Program-made: the position numbers and the translations under genes
Source: Theobroma cacao
Taxonomy: Eukaryota; Streptophyta; Magnoliopsida; Malvales; Malvaceae
Assembly: GCF_000208745.1 (NCBI RefSeq)
Contig: NC_030854.1
Coordinates: 2,553,236 to 2,617,235 of the forward strand
Reading direction: 5' to 3'
DNA length: 64,000 nt
The notes under the pieces: generated by a model
What the model saw: only the letters and a program-made list of their open reading frames with translations
The model's database searches: none
What the model was told of the DNA's origin: nothing
In this document: piece by piece, positions 10,112 through 22,773 of the stretch
Layout: every line of letters starts with the position of its first letter
Numbering within the stretch: position 1 is the first letter of the stretch

Positions 10112-13100
10112 TCACAAGCCCAAGTTTCTTGAAGTGAGTTTGTCCCCTTGTAAGATAATTCTCCAGCAATCAACTTGGAATATGAAGACAGATACCTTTT
10201 TGGGCACAACTGCAAAGCACAGAACTGAATGGTTAAATCATTGTTATTTGCACATACAGTATACGGGCAATAGATGGGATATCATAAATTAACTAAACAA
10301 AAATAACTATAAGCAATTTTATAAGATGGCTTCAACCTCAGAAAGTTGCTATAAGCATTCAAGTCTTGACCAAGAAGCATAAATACCATCTATTAAGCAT
10401 AAAAGTGTTAATGCAATTCTCAAGGACCACTCAGTTTAAACCCTGGCATGGATGTGATCTCGGTAAATTATCAAAAAACACATACTAATAGTGATATTTC
10501 CAACTGTTCCTTCTGTCTCCTTTCCTCTGTTAAGATTGAATGGATGTAACTTCTACACATATTTTAACCCTGCCAAAAAGCATAGATGCTCTGAACGCTT
10601 ACTACAAGTGAACAAGGAAAGATATCCTCCCTCCCCCTATCTCTCTCTCTGTATATAAAGAACAGGGAACAAATGGGAAAGAGACACGTATGTAATTGTT
10701 CCAAGGATGTTTGTTTTCTAAGCTGTAGAGCTTTCTACTTTGTGTTTCTTTACAGAAAGATATACTACCATAGAATACATGCAACTCCGAGTACAAAAAT
10801 AGAATCAATACTCGACAAAAATAATATATACTTAGCAACATTAGAAATAGTACAGCTTTTAAAATGGTGCCTGAATTACCTCGGAATTGATCATCTTGGG
10901 TAATTAGACCAAATGTTTCTGCAGTCTCACGAATCATAATACCACTCACTCCAGTGAAACTAGTTATCTTGCACTCGGCAACTGTCAGAAAATAGAGAGA
11001 AATATTACAATAAATACTGAATAAATTATATTACGCAAAATCAAAGACTATTGGCACACTGTTTGCAGATAAAATCAATTTGTTCTAATTAGTAATTACT
11101 GTATCATTTAAGCCCATGTATGCTCATGGTCTAGACCCAAAAATCATGTAAATAGCTTTCTTTCATCACTCATTTAGAGCAAAGCGTTCAACAAAACAGA
11201 AGGGAAGGAAGATATAAAAACGTCAATGTTGAAGGAAAAGAAAAGACAAGGACTTGACGACTATAAATTGCCCTTTGCATTGATTTCAGGCAAGTTGAGA
11301 GCAAGGAATTGATAAAAGGATACTTATAGAGGAACTTGCAATGGCTACCTACGGGTTTTCTCAACTAAAGTCAGCTTTTGTACTCCCCAGAATCATTCTA
11401 CTTAAAAAAGAAAAGTTCAATAAGTTCTTCATAACAATACGAAATATGTAGATCCCCTGAAAGAAACTTGATTATTCATTCAAATACTTTACTATTCCCA
11501 TTAAATTGCCATATATGTTGCTTCAAGTGGGTAAAGCATGAATGAATTTTGTATTCTCACAGAAAGATAAAGGTGCACTACTAATGTGAAGTATTGCTCT
11601 GGTAATAAGTAGCCTAACCTAGAATAAAAGCACCATGCAGATCTGCACCAAGAAGACATTGAGCCAACTGGTTTTTCCTGCAATTAAGAGAGCAATGGTT
11701 ATAGAAAAAAGCATTACCCACAACCTCCACATGACTGAAAAACCAGCATCATTAAGTGAAGATTACATCTCACCCGGTAGTTTTAAGAAGTTGATCCATG
11801 TAGCCTTTCCACATTTCATGCATTGGTTTAAATGTATCAAACCTGTAGATCAAAGACAGACCAATAGATTTCAAAATAGATATTTTTCAAGCAGAGAAAT
11901 AGAAGTGTTGAACAACATCACTACAGCACACTCCACCTTCAAAAAGAATAAGAAAATAAATAGAGGAGACAGAACATATAGCATTCACAAAGAACTACTA
12001 TCTATAATCCATTTGTTGCAATCTCAGTTTCTTTCCATTTCAACATTCAACAGGAGATCTGCTGTTGTATCACTACTCTTCTCTCAGTTTTGGAGCAAAC
12101 TGAAAAGTATTCATTGCTATACAATATGAAAAATAATCTACTTCTAGTTTCCACACACACAGCGCACATATATAAACAGTTCCTAATATCCTCACTCTTT
12201 GTAGAAAATAACTAGTCCAAGTCTAAAAATATTAATTTAACAAAAAGGATGTGAAAATGGAAAGATCACAGCCAGAGTTCCACACTTACACCTCATACCG
12301 AATACCAACGGACATGCAACACAAAGAAATACAATACTCCAACAACATAAGAAAAAGGGGAAAAAAGCATCAATCAGATACCTGATAGAATACTCACTTT
12401 TGAATGGCTTGAGGCAACTCAAATGCTCCAGATTTCTTAAGCTGCTTCATAGACATGTGTTTTCTAGACCGCTTAGAGTGTTTCTTCAAAGCCCTGATGT
12501 GAGAGCCGGTAGACATAACTCGGCCTTGTACGTAATTATCAAGAAGGATCCAATTGTCAATTTTGATGCTTCTAGATCCTTGCATATATTTCCGTGCTGA
12601 ATCCCCACTTTGAAGAAGCTCATGCAAAATCTTATCAGCCACACTTCCCTTATTGTTGGAAAACTATAACAAAAAGATGTTAAGATTACATCAGTCCTCT
12701 CAAGTCTTTAGTGCAATATTTCAAAGAGTGAAAAATTACCTTAGAATTAGCTGGTAGCAAACTTTGATGTATAGGTTCCAAGAGCCGGGAATACGCCTGA
12801 CCATTTTCTTTGACGTCTATATATAAAATTAAAATCCATCTCATATCAAAGCCAAGATGTACAATATAACATAATGAAGTGTTCACAATCAACAATATAA
12901 ATAACTACCTTGTGAAGTGGACGGACCCGAGAAGGAGAAATTTCCTAAATATAAGACATAATGGAACATAAATCAGCCAAAAAAAAAAAACCAAAAAAAG
13001 AACCTAGAAAGATCAGAGAAAATTGGAGAACCTTTCTTTGATGATGAATTGGAGGAAGAAGCAATGGATGCATTGGCAATAGACGAATCAATGCTAAGAG

Positions 13101-13239
13101 TTTCTTTTCCATCTTCCTCAACAGATGTCTTTTTGTTCTTCTGTTGTTGATGAAGCTCCGCTTTCGCAACGGCGAACCTTCGCTCTAATGCTTCTAGAGT
13201 GCGTTTTCTTTGATCTTGAGGACCTGTGCTTGTAGCCAT
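10112..13239 (-). CDS. POP4: RNase P/MRP protein subunit POP4 (RPP29)
   Basis: Eight exons on the minus strand join without phase error: 13239-13032, 12944-12909, 12816-12740, 12663-12398, 11842-11774, 11677-11619, 10981-10880, 10209-10112. They encode 304 residues. POP4/RPP29 is a core protein of nuclear RNase P and RNase MRP, which process pre-tRNA 5' ends and pre-rRNA. The conserved domain occupies roughly residues 196-302 and includes FKPMHEMWKGYM, LLGADLHGA, GIMIRETAETFGLITQDD and PKKVSVFIFQVDCW, the RNA-contacting Sm-like fold of the family. The central exon holds a lysine/arginine-rich stretch (ALKKHSKRSRKHM) suited to RNA binding or nuclear entry. The N-terminal ~110 residues are low-complexity, as in other plant homologues. 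The stop at 10112-10114 follows directly after the conserved C-terminus. Confidence 0.92.
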
Positions 13240-16200
13240 TGGTCTAAGCCAATTTAGAAGTTGGAAATGAATTAGCGAGAAATCAAGTTATAATCCAAAT
13301 ACTACTTCCAAGAATAGGGAAGTGGACTTTTAGTTGACCATGCTTACTTTTGATATCCAAATACCAGAAAAGAAGCACTAATAAAAGCCGTTTTCCTACC
13401 AAAGGGAGGCCTAAAAGTATAGTAATCGGTTCTGGGGCAATTAAGCGAACACCCAATCCACAATTTTATAGAGGAGTATTCACCTAGCTAATGCAGCAAT
13501 TGTGAGATCCTGAAAAAGAGTTTAATAAAACAAACCTGATAGCAATTTTCTACTGAAGGCAAAACAAAGGCTCAGGCAATAGTCTGAAAGAAACCCTTTT
13601 TCTTTTTCTAAGAACCCTCAGGGCAAACTATTTCTTGCCGTCACTGGCAGTAAGATCCAGCCAGCCATGAAAGAATTTTAGAGGAGACTCGAGTAGGGGA
13701 TTGGCACCCCGCCTCCGCCCCGATCATAACTTATCTGCACCCGACCCTGATTTTCAAAAATCCAAAGCGCTCGTATCAGGTCGGATTGGGCCAGAACCCC
13801 GCCGGGTTTGGGCTGTTCTTCCATCTCCTAGACTTGGACTAGGTCAGATGGATAACGAAAAGAATTATACAAATCCAATTCATTAAAACCATTTTTAAGT
13901 TCCAAGTTGTATGGTAATAGTAAAATAATTTGTTAAAAAATAATTTTTATGTAAAATATTTTATTAAAAATTTTAATATTTTTTATTGTTTAGTTAAATT
14001 ATCAAAAATATTTTTTGTTATTTGAATCAATTTATAAAAAATTTTTTCCATCATGACCTATTTTTAAACTTTTCTTTAATAACATAAAAAAATATTAAAA
14101 TTCATCAATTGTGTCATATATCTTACATTTATTTATTTCTTATTATATTGTTATATTGATTAATTTGTTAAGTCAATAAATAATAAATTAAAATTAAAAA
14201 ATTATTTGATAATCTAAAATTAACTTGTTTGAAGAATTTTTTCTATAAATAACATTTAACTAAAAATATAATATTTTTTTTATTTTTATAAATTAACAAA
14301 TATTTTTTATTATCTTGATCGCTTATAAAAAATATTTTCTACCATAATCCATTTTCAAAAAAAATTTTACCAAGATACATAAAAATATCAACATTCATCT
14401 ATTTCCAACCATTGAAACTCATGAAAAAACTAGAAAATCACTCCAAAAAAATCCATAACCCAAAAATCTAAATGAAAATATTAATTGGGTGCTAAATAGC
14501 TTAGCCTACTCAACTAATAATTCAAATATTAATTGGCACTTATAATTGACACTGTATAGAATGTTTTAATTTGTTTTAAATTAAAACATAGCAATATTTA
14601 AGAACTTAAAATTTTTAATCTGTAAGATTTTGATTTTAAACTTTAAAAACATATATATTTGCAAGAGAGATACGATCACTATTCTTCTTCATTGTTGTCG
14701 TGATCATCATCATTATATAGTTTACAATCATATACACTCAATAAGAGAATATAATATTTAAGAAATTGAATTATTTAAGAAAAAATTAAAAAATTATTCA
14801 TTTATTGCGTTTAATCAAGATTTTATATTTTAATTTTACATCAAATAAATTATTATAAATAATAATTGACTAACTATAATTAATCAAAATACTATTTATT
14901 ATTTTATATTATATGATGCAAACGTAGCATTTTAACATGCTATAGTGGAAGATAACATTACATGCTTATATGGCACTATGACATGGTCATAAAGCATTTT
15001 CACTCTTTAAAATCATATCAATGTCATATAAAATCATATGAGTATAAAATAATAAGTAACATTTTGACTAATAATAATCAATAAACTATGTATTATAAAA
15101 ATATATTTGATTTAAAATAAAAATATAATGATTTAATTGAACTCAATAAAAAATTATTTAAAATTTTTTTAAAACATTACAAGAAAAAAAACTTAGAATT
15201 TAGATTGAAAAAGAGTAAACATGACACACATATACATTGAACATAATTTTACAAATAAATCACTTATTCTTTAACTAAAAATCATAACATCACCCTCAAA
15301 TTTTTATCTTGTTGAAATTTTGTCACATGTTGATGCTTCAAGGTCAGACTATATTGATTTAAAAATTTAATTCACTCAATTATATAAGGATTGGGATTTA
15401 ACTATCTAAAAAACCACCATTTGATAAAAAAATTTATGTTAAAATAATCCCAAATATTTTTTAAATTATCAATATAAAGAGATGGAGGGACCAGAAAGAG
15501 AAAGTTAAAAAAAGGTAAAAGAACAAATTGTTCGTTATCGAAGAATTTAGAAATTTATGTCCTTATCGTTCAATTACCAAAAGTTTCATCAACGACCCAT
15601 CTTTATCTCCGTCGTCATTACTTTTACCTTTTACTTTTTACTGTTCAATTACGACCATAACCCCCAAACCAAATCAGTCATCATCGTCGTCACACGACCA
15701 CATTTCCACCTTTTCCATCACCGTCGATTTAGATTGAAGAAAGTTCGACATCATATGTAATCAAAATCAACGGAGTAGACTCGTCGAAGACCAGCTCTTT
15801 ATCACAAACCTTATCAAAAGCTCGTTTTAAAAAATAAAAAGAAAAAATCCGCAGAAAAGAAATAGGTTGACACGAACATTCCCAGGTCACATGCACCGAA
15901 TTCCACGTCACTCCTTAATCCTGCTCTCACCCTGACACCGGCAATAGCAGGTGCGAATAGCACATATAGCAGCCGACACTCACGGGTCCCACCTGGTAAC
16001 AAGCCGTTAAGCTCACGGCACAGCGCTGTCTAACGTGGATAATCGTCACCGTCAATCCTCTAATCAACGGTCGGTATTCAATATCAGAACATCCCTTGTG
16101 GATTTTATTAACGACTCACATTCATTTAAAAAGAATTGAAGAAATTAGGTCAGATTATAATCAGAGCCAACCGTTTCTGATGTGTCGGAAAGTGAAAGAT

Positions 16201-16514
16201 GGATACTCTTCAGAGAGGGAGTAGAAACTTTTTGAACTTTATTTATTTTTAAGGAGATTTTGATTCGGTTTTAGTGGTGCTCGGTTCGGTTAGGGTTTTT
16301 GTTTAATTAAAGAAATGAAAGCTTCATCGTCACGCTTGTAAAGGCTTCGGTTGCAGTTCTGTTTTTTTCTTTGATTTGACATTGTTTATTTGATATTAAA
16401 AACTATTATAAAAAGGCTTCATGATTACTGGAGAGGCTTCTGGTTAAAGCGAAGCGGCTCTCTCTCTATAGATTGATGATTGATTGAAAGAGAGAGAATT
16501 ATCTTTTTCACAAA
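13240..16514. other. AT-rich intergenic DNA between divergent genes
   Basis: This separates POP4 (-) from the hydrolase gene (+) and should hold both promoters. An isolated GC-rich patch at about 13690-13830 resembles transposon-end sequence. An inverted-repeat element lies at about 14752-15180. From about 15870 to 16060 the DNA becomes less AT-rich, as expected near a promoter, and a CT/GA-rich leader precedes the ATG at 16515. Confidence 0.5.
14752..15180. mobile_element. inverted-repeat element of the 'AGGCATAAT' family (diverged copy)
   Basis: The left end (ATAATATTTAAG...) and right end (...TTTTTTTAAAACATTA) are imperfect inverses. The interior shares blocks with 47371-47840, such as ATTTTATATTATATGATG and the 'AATCATATGAGTATAAAATAATAAGTAAC' type region. 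No coding capacity. The boundaries are approximate. Confidence 0.45.
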
Positions 16515-19453
16515 ATGGCGGAAGTTAGAGGAGTGAACACGTGGCAGGAGGAGCTGGCGAGTTTAGTGGAAGACACGGGGATGATATACACCGGGGATAT
16601 GATCGGGGTCTCGTCGTTACCGCCGTTCAATGAGGCGAAATCGGCCGCGGCGGCGGAGGTCGTGGAGAGTGATCATGAAACGGAACCGCAGGAGAGTTTG
16701 AAGGAACAGGTGACGGGATTTATGAAATCGTGGTGCGAGATGCTTCTAGAACTTGGGAGAGGATGCATAGGCATTGTGCAGCAAACAGTAGTAACTGAAG
16801 ATTCGTTTCTAGTTCAGAAGCTTGGTGGACCGGTGGCTAAGGTCTCCGGTCGGTTGAGATTCTTGAACGAGTTCTTGCCTGAGGATCGTGATCCAATTCA
16901 TGCTTGGCCTGTTATCTTCTTCGTTTTCATCCTTGCACTTTCAGGTACGAAATCGTTTCCTAGTATTTATTACATTATCATTTGAGTTGGATTTATTGTG
17001 GTTGGTTAGTGAAAATCTGGAACGTTAGATTCACACAATTTCAGGATGGTATTGATGAAATTCAAATATTTGATTGTAAATTCGTATAATTTTGGAAGAT
17101 ATTTTTGTTTGTTGATACTATTATTTTGTTTAAAAATTTGCAGCTCTGAAGTTAAATAGTGGACATGATGAATTGGTACCGCCAGTGAAGAAAGTGCGTG
17201 CTCATCCTCCAAATGCGAGTCGAATCCAGCTTCCAGATGGCAGACACTTGGCTTATCGTGAAATCGGTGTTCCAGCTGATAAAGCTAGATTTTCTCTAAT
17301 TGCTCCACATCCATTTCTTTCATCCCGACTTGCCGGTAAGATACAAACACTAAAAGTTGTATATGCATGGGGTTCTTATGCATATTCTTAATCAGAATTG
17401 GTGGACTTGTTAATGTTTTTTTTTGGACAGTTATACCGGGAGTCAAGACATCACTACTTGAAGAGTTTGGTGTTCGATTGGTGACATATGATCTTCCTGG
17501 CTTTGGGGAGAGTGATCCTCATCCTAGTAGGAATCTGAACTCATCAGCATTTGATATGCTTCATCTAGCTGATGCTGTTGGTGTCAATGATAAGTTCTGG
17601 GTGTTGGGCCTCTCAAGTGGAAGTATGCATGCTTGGGCTGCACTCAGATATGTTCCTCACAGAATTTCAGGTGTGAAGTGGTTGTAAATTTACTATTTTG
17701 ATACTTGACATGATAAGCATAATGTTACTTAGAAGCCCTTGAAATTATTTGGTTTCATAACGGATTCTTGAACTTATCAAGATAATACCATATCCTAACA
17801 ATTTGATAGTGGTGTAAATTTTCTTAGCAAAGGCAATTACAAACAATGCAAGACCTTATTGTGATGTATCTGGGCTAAATCTGCAGGTGCTGCAATGGTT
17901 GCTCCAATGATCAATCCATACGAACCTAGCCTGACTAAGGAAGAAATGAGAAGTATTTGGGGAGAGTGGTTACCAAGAAGGAAGTTAATGTATTATTTAG
18001 CTCGACGATTGCCAAAACTGCTGTCCTTCTTTTACCGCCGGAGTTTCCTATCTGGCAAGCATGGCCGAATTGAGAAGTGGATGTCTTTGTCCCTTGGAAG
18101 GAGGGTGAGTCTACTCTTATCTTCAATAATTTCTCAAATCTCATATGTGTCCATACCTTACCTTTCATTTTAGACGATTTTGAGCTAGGGTGGATAGGTG
18201 CTAGTTTAAAGGGCTTTTTATGTTTAAAAGAGCACACTTCCACTTTATTGGGGTTTCATAACATACTTTGATAATCTCTTTCGGTTACAAATACATTGAA
18301 GTGCTTGTGGTCATGGGACTAAGAAATAGAACAAGGATTAATGCATGAAATGATGCCCCCTGTTGGGTGAACTATTTTACCCTATGGAGTTTGTTCCAGG
18401 TCTGGAAGTGCAGAAATTTTTTGTTATGTTAATTCGTAGTGTTGAAAACCAGAAGGCTTTGCAGTACATAATCTTTTTGTGTGCAGGACACGGTTCTGAC
18501 TGAAGGACAAACATTTGAAGTCTTCTGGCATAGAGATGTGGAGGAGTCAATTCGTCAGGGAAATGCAAAACCATTCATTGAGGAAGCTGTCCTACAGGTT
18601 TCAAACTGGGGTTTTAGTTTGGCAGATCTTCAGGTGCAGAGGAGGTGTTACAGAAGTGGAATTTTCCCTTGGCTCAGGTCCCTGTACAGTCAAGCAGAAT
18701 GTGAATTGGCAGGATTTCTGGGACCAATACATATATGGCAGGTTTGCATACTTTTTCCTCTTGGTTTCCCTGCATAGCATATCTGAGAGTTCATTCCCAT
18801 ATAACTTGGAAGATCTTTGGCAATCTATCACCTCAATTTGGCGTGCTTTTTAATCTCTTAAAAATTAAGTGTGAGGAACATGATATTTTTCTCTATTGTT
18901 GTGGACTGAAGAGATTATAGTGCAATATGACATATATCAGGATCCATAGATCTTTTTCTGGTCAGCCTTTGATATGTGATATAATAATCATTTAAGAGTA
19001 TCTCCAAGTGTTTTGAATTCAGTTGGTCACTATTTTTTGTTTAGATTGACTCTGCCAGTGACTTATGCATGCATTTCTAGTTTGAAGTGTCACTGATATT
19101 TAGACTCTTGAGCCAACAAAAGACAACTTAATATAAGTTCTCTTATTGGTTTAACATCTGTTTATTGATCAATTTCTGTACAGGGGATGGATGACAAAGC
19201 TGTTCCACCAGCAATGATGAATTATATAAGCCGGGTTCTACCCGGGGCCATCATGCATAAGCTCCCAAATGAAGGCCATTTTTCCTTTTTCTATTTCTGT
19301 GATGAATGCCATCGGCAGATACTCTCTACTCTCTTGGGAAGTCCTCAAGGACCTCTTGACCCAGTAACAGACAAAGGTGAAATTCTCTCTGAAGGAGATA
19401 TGGAAGAGCAATCATCAGCTACTGATTCTACCAAAAATGATACATCACCATAG
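16515..19453 (+). CDS. alpha/beta-hydrolase superfamily protein, membrane-anchored
   Basis: Six exons join in phase: 16515-16944, 17144-17335, 17431-17670, 17887-18104, 18487-18741, 19184-19453. They encode 534 residues. The N-terminal ~125 residues are family-specific and acidic. They are followed by one hydrophobic segment (about 128-148, WPVIFFVFILALSALKL) that probably anchors the protein in a membrane. The hydrolase fold follows, with DLPGFGESDPHPSRN, the nucleophile elbow GLSSG (Ser269), a candidate acid in GMDDKAVP (Asp448 or Asp449) and the catalytic His477 in PNEGHFSFF. All triad residues are present, so an active esterase or lipase-like enzyme is likely, but the substrate is unknown. 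I recall related genes at At3g09690 and At5g02970, next to the Arabidopsis orthologues of the following genes. The C-terminus is Ser/Thr/Glu-rich. Confidence 0.9.
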
Positions 19454-19894
19454 ATTTACAATTTTTCCCCTGAATTTTCCAAATTTTTGTGTAAATACCA
19501 CAGATTGCTCCTCATAGCTCGTAGGAGCACTTTAGATGTCTCAAAATTTTCTGTTACAAGTACTTGAGAGGTCAGGCTAGAAGTCAACGTACTTTAGAGG
19601 TGAGATGTTAAAAGGCAAGGAGGCATGATCTTAGTAATTTACCTTACACACTAGAATCAATAAGTATAAACAATTCTTTTGGCATTTCCCCATTGTCTTT
19701 GCTTGAGGAGTAGGTAATCAATATTCAATATTCAATATCGAATTCATGACTTAAATCAGGGTACCTCGGATCTTTTTTAAGAGGTATTTTAAAAAATAAT
19801 CTTTAAAGATAAGATATTTTTTAAAATAATTTTTTTTATAATTTTAATTATTTTTAATTAAATTAGATAAAATTATTCTTAATAAAGTTACACG
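19454..19894. other. 3' flank of the hydrolase gene, AT-rich DNA
   Basis: This probably contains the 3'UTR and terminator of the hydrolase gene. AT-rich homopolymer runs from about 19780 lead into the minisatellite. Confidence 0.5.
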
Positions 19895-20317
19895 TTATAA
19901 TGTAACACATAATGTATAAAAATTTGTAACAAGTTATGGTTAGCATGTTACACGTCATGTACAAAAATCTGTGACACATTATATACAAAAACTTGTGACA
20001 AATTATAGTTAGCGTGTGACATGTCATGTACAAAAACATGTGATACGTTATGTATAAAAATCTGTGACAAGTCATGGTTAGCGTGTTACACATCGTGTAC
20101 AAAAATTTATGACACGTCATGTACAAAAATCTGTGACAAGTCATGGTTAGCGTGTGACACATCATGTACAAAAACCTGTGACAAGCTATAGTTAGCGTGT
20201 TACATGTCATGTACAAAAACTTGTGACAAGCCATGGTTAGCGTGTGACACGTCATGTACAAAAACCTGTGATAAGTCATGGTTAGCGTGTTACACGTCAT
20301 GTACAAAAACCTGTGAA
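19895..20317. repeat. minisatellite of 45-bp and 24-bp units
   Basis: A 45-bp unit (core GTTAGCGTGT then ACACGTCATGTACAAAAA) is repeated about seven times. It is interspersed with 24-bp units that lack the 21-bp GTCATGGTTAGCGTG part. In the left half the two alternate (a 69-bp higher-order period). In the right half 45-bp units follow each other. Units differ by a few substitutions. Both lengths are multiples of three, so a minus-strand frame of 153 codons (19863-20324) and a shorter plus frame stay open. I regard these as repeat artefacts rather than genes. Confidence 0.88.
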
Positions 20318-20324
20318 ACTTCAA

Positions 20325-21728
20325 ATCCTCTCAACTTTTTTTTTGATAATTTAGCACAGATTAAAGTGTTTCTAATATGTTTTCATAAATCAAAATACAA
20401 ATATTTTCTTATCTAAAACACTTACTTTGACTAAAAAAAAAAAAAAATTCTTTAAAAACCTAGATTTATAAATTTTAAAATTTTAAGTTTATTAATATTT
20501 AGGTTTCGAATTGTTTCAATTAAAAACTATTTCATATTATTTCTACTGTTTTAGTTTTATCTAAAATACCTAAAAATCAAAATTTTCAAACAGTCATCCA
20601 CCCAAGCACGTCAAAACTATTATTTGGTGTCTTGAAAGCGTAAGAAAGAGAAATCGGAAGCATGGTAGACGAATACCGAACAGAGAAATCGATAAAATTT
20701 GAGAGATTGGAATGGTGAGGGAGAAATCTGAAGCACAAATGGAGAAAAATAGGAAAAAATTATGATGAATGGTTTAATTTATTTGAAATAGTTTAAAGGA
20801 TATTTTCATCAAGTCAAAATTAAATATGACTAAAAACAGTTAAATTTATTTTAATAGTTACTTTTAAAATATTTTTATTAAAAAAAATCATTTCTCATAA
20901 TTTTTTCTTTTTTTTATCACTAGCACTCTTTTATCTCTAGTAGTAGTAAGGTAGGACCAAAAGACAGTATTGTGGGATATAGCAAGTAGCTGACAAAGGT
21001 TTTCTTCTTATACCGACATGTTCAGAATAATTCCTGGAGGGACAAGCTTCCTGTGCACACCTGTGCTTCCAGTTCCAAAGGCATGTTCACCTCATCTTCT
21101 GGGCGTGAGTGAATGCGCATCGTAGCGTCAAGCTGCATGTGCTCTCAACATTAGATCTATCAATTCCTCGAAAGGGGGCCATACCAGTTGAAATTGATGA
21201 AAATCTAACGAAAGACCAGCCTTGGCAGTTAAAAAAGAACCCAGAAGACAAGAGTGATTGATTCCGTGCTCAAAATGTTTGTATATATTTTTCAGTCAAT
21301 CCTATATTTACTGAGAGCTTTCTCCTCTGAGTAGTTTTAACGGAATGCTTAGAATTATCTTTTTCTTCTTGGATGTAAGACTCAAAATTTGGAGCTTGAA
21401 ACTAAGTGTTACCACTACAATCAACAAATCATATTGTCCACTCCATTATACATATAGAAAGAACTGGCGTTTGGAACAGAGTAAAACCATTACAACCATC
21501 GTATCTTGTTATTCTTCCAAGCATCCATGTCAAACTAGAATAAGTATGAACTCCAATTTCAACAAATTCATACAAAAATCAATAGTTTTCCCAAATAGTC
21601 TAACAACTATTGGGTCCCAAAGAATGATTTGAACAGACACCCTTCTCTCTTATTTCGCTCTAGTGTATTGGGATGATAAATTTTTTGCACAAAGTGGACA
21701 ATCTGGACATGTGATGACAATGTCTCCT
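20325..21728. other. intergenic DNA with one coding-like tail
   Basis: AT-rich DNA to about 20950, then a more balanced stretch. A plus-strand frame ending at 21261 reads like the end of a protein (see findings). No complete gene is supported. The part near 21640-21728 is likely the 3'UTR of TIM14. Confidence 0.45.
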
Positions 21729-22773
21729 TCAAAAAGCAGAGCTACCACCCTTGGCTTTCCCAAGCATCATATCTTTCGCTTCATTGATCTTTGATGCAAG
21801 GTAATGGCTTCCACCAGCATCTGGATGGTTCGCTACCATCACCCTCCTATGTGCTTCCCTAATCTTTTCTGCTGGAGTACTTTCTCTGTTTGGAAACAAT
21901 ATATTTATATAAAATTTTAGGCAGGAGCTTATGGAAGAACATGGTGCAAATGAAATTGTTTCCAAGAAGAGTGCAATGACCAGAGAAGGACTAAAGTAAA
22001 TACATTTAAAGAACAAGAGTACAATGACCCATGGCTAGACACTATTCAGAAGCAAAATCTGCAGTTTGAGACATAGGGCCCAGGGGAAAAGACAAGCCAA
22101 ATCATTAACTGCCTTTGCTCATCAAATAATTCAAAGTCTCAAACAACAAGCTTGAACCTGAAATTAGAGATTAATTTCTAAACAATCCCCTATCCCCAAT
22201 CTTAAAGTAACCTCAGCTCAACTGCAAAGACCATGAGTGATTAAGCATCATCCCTTGAAACTACCTCAATCAAATAGTACTGAAATTCTCCATCCTCAAC
22301 TTTAATTCCGGACATAGAATTCATTCCATTGAGCGAATCACCACAATATTATACAAACCCAATTCATTAAAAACCATTTCAAACTTCATTGAAACGATTT
22401 CATGACATAAAGCAGATATTTGGACAATGAAAAAGAAGGGTTATCTTTTAGCGAAAGATGTAAAATTTACCTTACACCAAGAATCAGAGCGGCTTCTCTC
22501 TTAGTCATAATAGGCTGAAACCCACCTTCATAAAATCTTCTTATTCTAGCCGTCGGTGGCCTTGCCTTAAACGCCTGCCAAGCTTGAACACTGTATCTAC
22601 CCGCATAAGCAGCCGCTGCCACCGCGAGTCCGGCTATCAACGGAGCAACCTAAAATCAAAATCCCAATTTAATAACCAAAATGAAAATACCATTTGAATA
22701 TGTAAATATCAATAGTTTTCAACATGGTGGAAAAAGTTTGATAAAGAAAAGAATCATTTAAGGGACTCACCAT
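21729..22773 (-). CDS. TIM14: mitochondrial import motor J-protein TIM14/PAM18
   Basis: Three exons join in phase: 22773-22771 (only the ATG), 22649-22471 and 21885-21729. They encode 112 residues, the same length I recall for Arabidopsis TIM14 proteins. TIM14/PAM18 is a J-protein of the presequence-translocase motor in the inner mitochondrial membrane and stimulates the ATPase of matrix Hsp70 during import. An N-terminal hydrophobic segment (about 3-20, [16 protein letters not shown]) is followed by the linker [11 protein letters not shown], the block [20 protein letters not shown], and a degenerate J domain with the essential HPD motif at residues 81-83. The C-terminus is [19 protein letters not shown]. 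An exon carrying only the start codon is unusual but fixed by the GT donor directly after ATG and by the conserved second residue onward. Confidence 0.93.

Noticed and set aside
13701..13886. 61-codon plus frame in the GC-rich patch
   Set aside because: The patch looks like transposon-end DNA, and the high GC content alone removes stops.
19863..20324. 153-codon minus-strand frame as a gene
   Set aside because: It lies almost wholly in the minisatellite, and both unit lengths are divisible by three, so an open frame is expected once the unit has no stop.
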